Assembly: GCA_021324365.1 (NCBI GenBank)
Contig: JAJPJE010000006.1
Coordinates: forward strand, 1-64,000
DNA from: Terriglobia bacterium
GTDB taxonomy: Bacteria > Acidobacteriota > Terriglobia > Terriglobales > Acidobacteriaceae
Reading direction: 5' to 3'
DNA: 64,000 bases
Shown here: positions 61,706-64,000 of the stretch, in pieces
Numbering within the stretch: the stretch's first letter is position 1
Layout: every line of letters begins with the position of its first letter
Translations under genes and position numbers: made by a program
Notes under the pieces: generated by a model
Databases searched by the model: none
What the model was told of the DNA's origin: nothing
What the model saw: the letters and a program-made list of their open reading frames with translations, nothing else

Positions 61706-63832
61706 CTATCTCGGCAAAGCGAAGTCGATGCGGAACGTGGTTTCCATCTCGATTGGCTTGCCATCCACCTGGTAGGGCTTGTATTTCCATTGTTTCACCG
61801 CCTCAATCGCCGCAGCGGATAGCAATGGGTTGCCGCTCAGTGCCTTAAGACCTTCGACATTGCCCTCTTTAGTGATCCTCCCCTTCAGGACAACTTCGCC
61901 AGAGACTGAATAGGACCGTGCCGCCGAAGGATACTTCGGACTCACGCGATGAATCAGTACCCCTGCGGTAACACCCGTAGAACGCGCAGTCGCTGCGAGT
62001 TCGGGAGTTGAAATCGTGACAGGGATGGTAGTTGGAGGCGGTGCAGCGCCTCCGATCACTGGAATTGCCGGAGCGGCCATCGGTGCCGGAGCTTCACCGG
62101 CAGGTGCATGTTTCGCGCTTGCCAGTACGATCGGCTGTGCCGCAGCCTCCTCTTTAGGCTGCTCTTTAACGGACTCTTTCGATTGTTTGCTTTCCTTGTC
62201 CGCCGGTTTCGCTTCTGATGCCTTCTTGGCTGGTTCAGAAGACACGGTTGATTTGCTGCTCTCGGTCTTGCTGGAAAGAGCCGGCGCTGTGACGGTCAGA
62301 GTCGTATTGGGATCTGCTTCGGGAGCTGCAACCGGTGCCGGCGCCGTTTCCGCTTGGACCACCGGTTTCGGGCTGGTGTTTGAATGTCTTCGGAGATACA
62401 AACCGCCGCCGATCAGCGCCAGAACCAGCAGCGCTGCGCCGGCGATCATCGGGACTTTCGAAGCGGGGGGCTCGGCCTGCTGACCAAGGGTGAGATCGCT
62501 GCGATCGAGGCTCGGTCGTTTCGGAGTAAACGTGGGCACGACAGGCTCGGCCAGGCTTACAACTTCCAATTCCTCGGAAGCTATCTTTTTGCGCTCCTCA
62601 ACTTTCTTTGCTGGTGCGGCAATTTCGGTACTCTGGGCGGACTTGCCTTCGAATGGCTTCGGTGCGGCTTTCTCCGGCTTCGTTGGAGCCGAAACGGTCT
62701 CATTTTTGTTGCTAACGAAACTCATTTCGAATGCCGGCGGTTTTTTCGAATCGGAGGACCTTCTGTCGTAGGCTGGCGCTTTTGGCTCAGGCGAGGAACT
62801 TGATGGACCTGACGATCCGATCTTCAGGTCTGTGATAAAGCGGTCCACCAGGTGGTCGAGCTCGTCTTGCGCAAACAGCTGGCTATCTTCCGATTTGCCA
62901 ACCGGCTTATGAGAAGAACTCATGGCTTCGCTCTTCAGCGCATCCGCTTCGGGGGAATCTCCCAAGGCGAGCACGCCAGCAACTTCTGCAAGTTGCTCGA
63001 GCTTGCTGATGTGTTCCGGAGTGAAATTTCGCGCGCGGGAAGAGAACATCTCTAAAACAACTGTGAAGTTCTTGTCGGACTTATTCGGGAATGCCGGAGC
63101 AAGCACGGCGGATCTCATGTTCAGATCGCGGCAGACAAACGGATCGACGCGCGGGTCGGCGTCGGTGTCCAAAACATGAACCGTATGGCGGGTGCTGATG
63201 CACTCGCGAGTCAGCTTGGAATCCGGATTGATTACGGTGCCAACATCGGGCGCATCGCCCAATGTTGCGCGGCAAATCATATTCTCCGATGGGCCAAACG
63301 CGAGTGCGGCCCCAGTAGCTCCAGTCAACTCGGCAGCGCGTTCCACGATCAGAGCGAGTGCGGAATCCAGATACAGCTTGCTCGCCTTGATGTCTGAAAT
63401 GAGGTGCCAGAATTCGTTGTGATTGCGGGAAGTTTCCGGCTTCGTCGCCGCCGGCGCCGGTTCCGGAGCGGGTTCAGGTCCGGCCAATGCCTCGATCCAT
63501 GCCCTCAAACGCAGGCGCGTCGGCTCGGACATACGCAGAAAACGCAAGCCCATGCGTTTATCGGCGGTCCTCCATACAACTTGGGCTTCCGTTCGTACGT
63601 GACCGCCGTCAGGAATGTCAAAGTCGATGGTAATCTTGCTGCCCGGCTGTATCGGCATATTTGCTTGCGCAGCCAGTCCGCTTTCGCTGATGTCCAGAAT
63701 GCGACCGTCGCCTGCAGGTCCGAGCCTCGCCCGAACCGAGGCGGAATCAGCCAAAGTGACGCGCCTCGCAATGCGATTGCTTACGCCACCTGCCGCATCA
63801 TCCGATAAACCTTGTGACACACTCGTTGCCAT
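61706..63832 (-). CDS. PilZ-GAF-transmembrane-TonB_C fusion protein
   Basis: 708 aa, ATG at 63832 with GGGGA upstream. Residues about 20-117 are a PilZ domain with RIARR (20-24) and DISESG (47-52), the RxxxR and DxSxxG motifs for c-di-GMP. Residues about 145-290 resemble a GAF domain (WHLISDIKASKLYLDSALALIVERAAELTGATGAALAF). A long charged linker leads to one membrane helix (461-480, MIAGAALLVLALIGGGLYLRR). A Pro/Ser/Lys-rich periplasmic linker and a C-terminal TonB-like domain follow (VLIHRVSPKYPSAARSYSVSGEVVLKGRITKEGNV, NPLLSAAAIEAVKQWKYKPY). A cytoplasmic second-messenger sensor thus joins a periplasmic TonB domain in one chain. Its precise function is unknown. Confidence 0.88.
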   Translation of the reverse strand: MATSVSQGLSDDAAGGVSNRIARRVTLADSASVRARLGPAGDGRILDISESGLAAQANMPIQPGSKITIDFDIPDGGHVRTEAQVVWRTADKRMGLRFLRMSEPTRLRLRAWIEALAGPEPAPEPAPAATKPETSRNHNEFWHLISDIKASKLYLDSALALIVERAAELTGATGAALAFGPSENMICRATLGDAPDVGTVINPDSKLTRECISTRHTVHVLDTDADPRVDPFVCRDLNMRSAVLAPAFPNKSDKNFTVVLEMFSSRARNFTPEHISKLEQLAEVAGVLALGDSPEADALKSEAMSSSHKPVGKSEDSQLFAQDELDHLVDRFITDLKIGSSGPSSSSPEPKAPAYDRRSSDSKKPPAFEMSFVSNKNETVSAPTKPEKAAPKPFEGKSAQSTEIAAPAKKVEERKKIASEELEVVSLAEPVVPTFTPKRPSLDRSDLTLGQQAEPPASKVPMIAGAALLVLALIGGGLYLRRHSNTSPKPVVQAETAPAPVAAPEADPNTTLTVTAPALSSKTESSKSTVSSEPAKKASEAKPADKESKQSKESVKEQPKEEAAAQPIVLASAKHAPAGEAPAPMAAPAIPVIGGAAPPPTTIPVTISTPELAATARSTGVTAGVLIHRVSPKYPSAARSYSVSGEVVLKGRITKEGNVEGLKALSGNPLLSAAAIEAVKQWKYKPYQVDGKPIEMETTFRIDFALPR

Positions 63833-64000
63833 TGTTGTTTCCCCAAGCTAGCGTTCCATGGGACCAAGACTCGACCTCACGGAAAGCGGCGTCCCCCAGT
63901 TGCGGTGCTGACTCCCACAGGTTCACGGCTGGCTGCGCTGGAGCTCGCAGATCCACCTTCCCCGTCAAGTAACCGGGCAGCAGCACGCAACACCTCGATG

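Noticed and set aside
63798-63986. Minus-strand frame of 62 codons at the window end
   Set aside because: It overlaps the start and ribosome binding site of the PilZ gene and shows no protein character.
1-64000. CRISPR array or rRNA genes
   Set aside because: No regularly spaced direct repeats and no rRNA-like sequence were seen.

Overview
The window looks like chromosomal DNA of an Acidobacteriota soil bacterium (Terriglobia/Koribacter-like). I infer this from the mix of secreted xylan-degrading enzymes (GH10, GH115), MacB-type permeases without an ATPase, several TonB-C-terminal-domain proteins, a SYLF protein, frequent GTG/TTG starts, and many secreted proteins of unknown function. No 16S or other species-level marker is present, so the assignment stays inferential.

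Region by region. (1) 1-3640 is an accessory stretch beside the 3' half of a type II tRNA (probably tRNA-Leu). It holds a nucleotidyltransferase-like/HEPN-like gene pair, a three-gene PIN-ribonuclease cassette (289-aa unknown protein, PIN protein, 40-aa basic protein) and an IS1595-family transposase with its own sigma70 promoter. (2) 4057-8027 has a MerR regulator with the same 15-bp operator on both sides, a two-gene membrane operon behind the second operator, and two MacB-like permeases. (3) 8132-11618 is a xylan-degrading pair, a GH10 lipoprotein xylanase and a GH115 alpha-glucuronidase. (4) 11619-15103 is a decaying zone. Three consecutive secreted-protein genes each carry one frameshift, followed by a remnant of an alpha/beta hydrolase and a second, eroded copy of the GH115 3' end. 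(5) 15104-28065 holds envelope genes (AsmA-like, TonB-like, SYLF, a large secreted unknown, a GT39-type membrane glycosyltransferase, a TolB-like propeller protein, YceI) and the housekeeping pair pyrH-frr. (6) 28269-33529 carries an MsbA-like ABC exporter, an operon of CadC-like regulator, YbjQ and epoxide-hydrolase-like protein, a 47-aa membrane ORF and miaA.

(7) 33767-42476 reads as an amino-sugar salvage locus: an AmpG-like MFS transporter, a GlmU-like/phosphohexomutase fusion, a GH94 phosphorylase closest to N,N'-diacetylchitobiose phosphorylase, a NagZ-type GH3 enzyme and a lipoprotein. (8) 42505-47575 holds a radical SAM protein with a small Cys-containing partner and several membrane or secreted unknowns. 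(9) 47631-51793 is an operon for a 2-oxoacid (probably 2-ketoisovalerate) ferredoxin oxidoreductase with a CoA-transferase. (10) 51840-57301 has an RsbRD-N-like protein and an RcnB-like His-rich protein, divergent around a tandem CRP/FNR-like operator, then a molybdopterin oxidoreductase and typA/bipA. (11) 57360-61644 has a GtrA/CDP-alcohol phosphotransferase pair, a tryptophanase/tyrosine phenol-lyase family enzyme and glucuronate isomerase uxaC. The last could use glucuronate released by GH115. (12) 61706-63832 is a PilZ-GAF-TM-TonB fusion protein.

The observations I rate highest are the PIN cassette, the amino-sugar locus with its catalytically degenerate GlmU-like domain, the mirrored MerR operators, the tandem FNR-like operator, the GH115 fossil bounding a run of frameshifted genes, and the c-di-GMP-sensor/TonB fusion.
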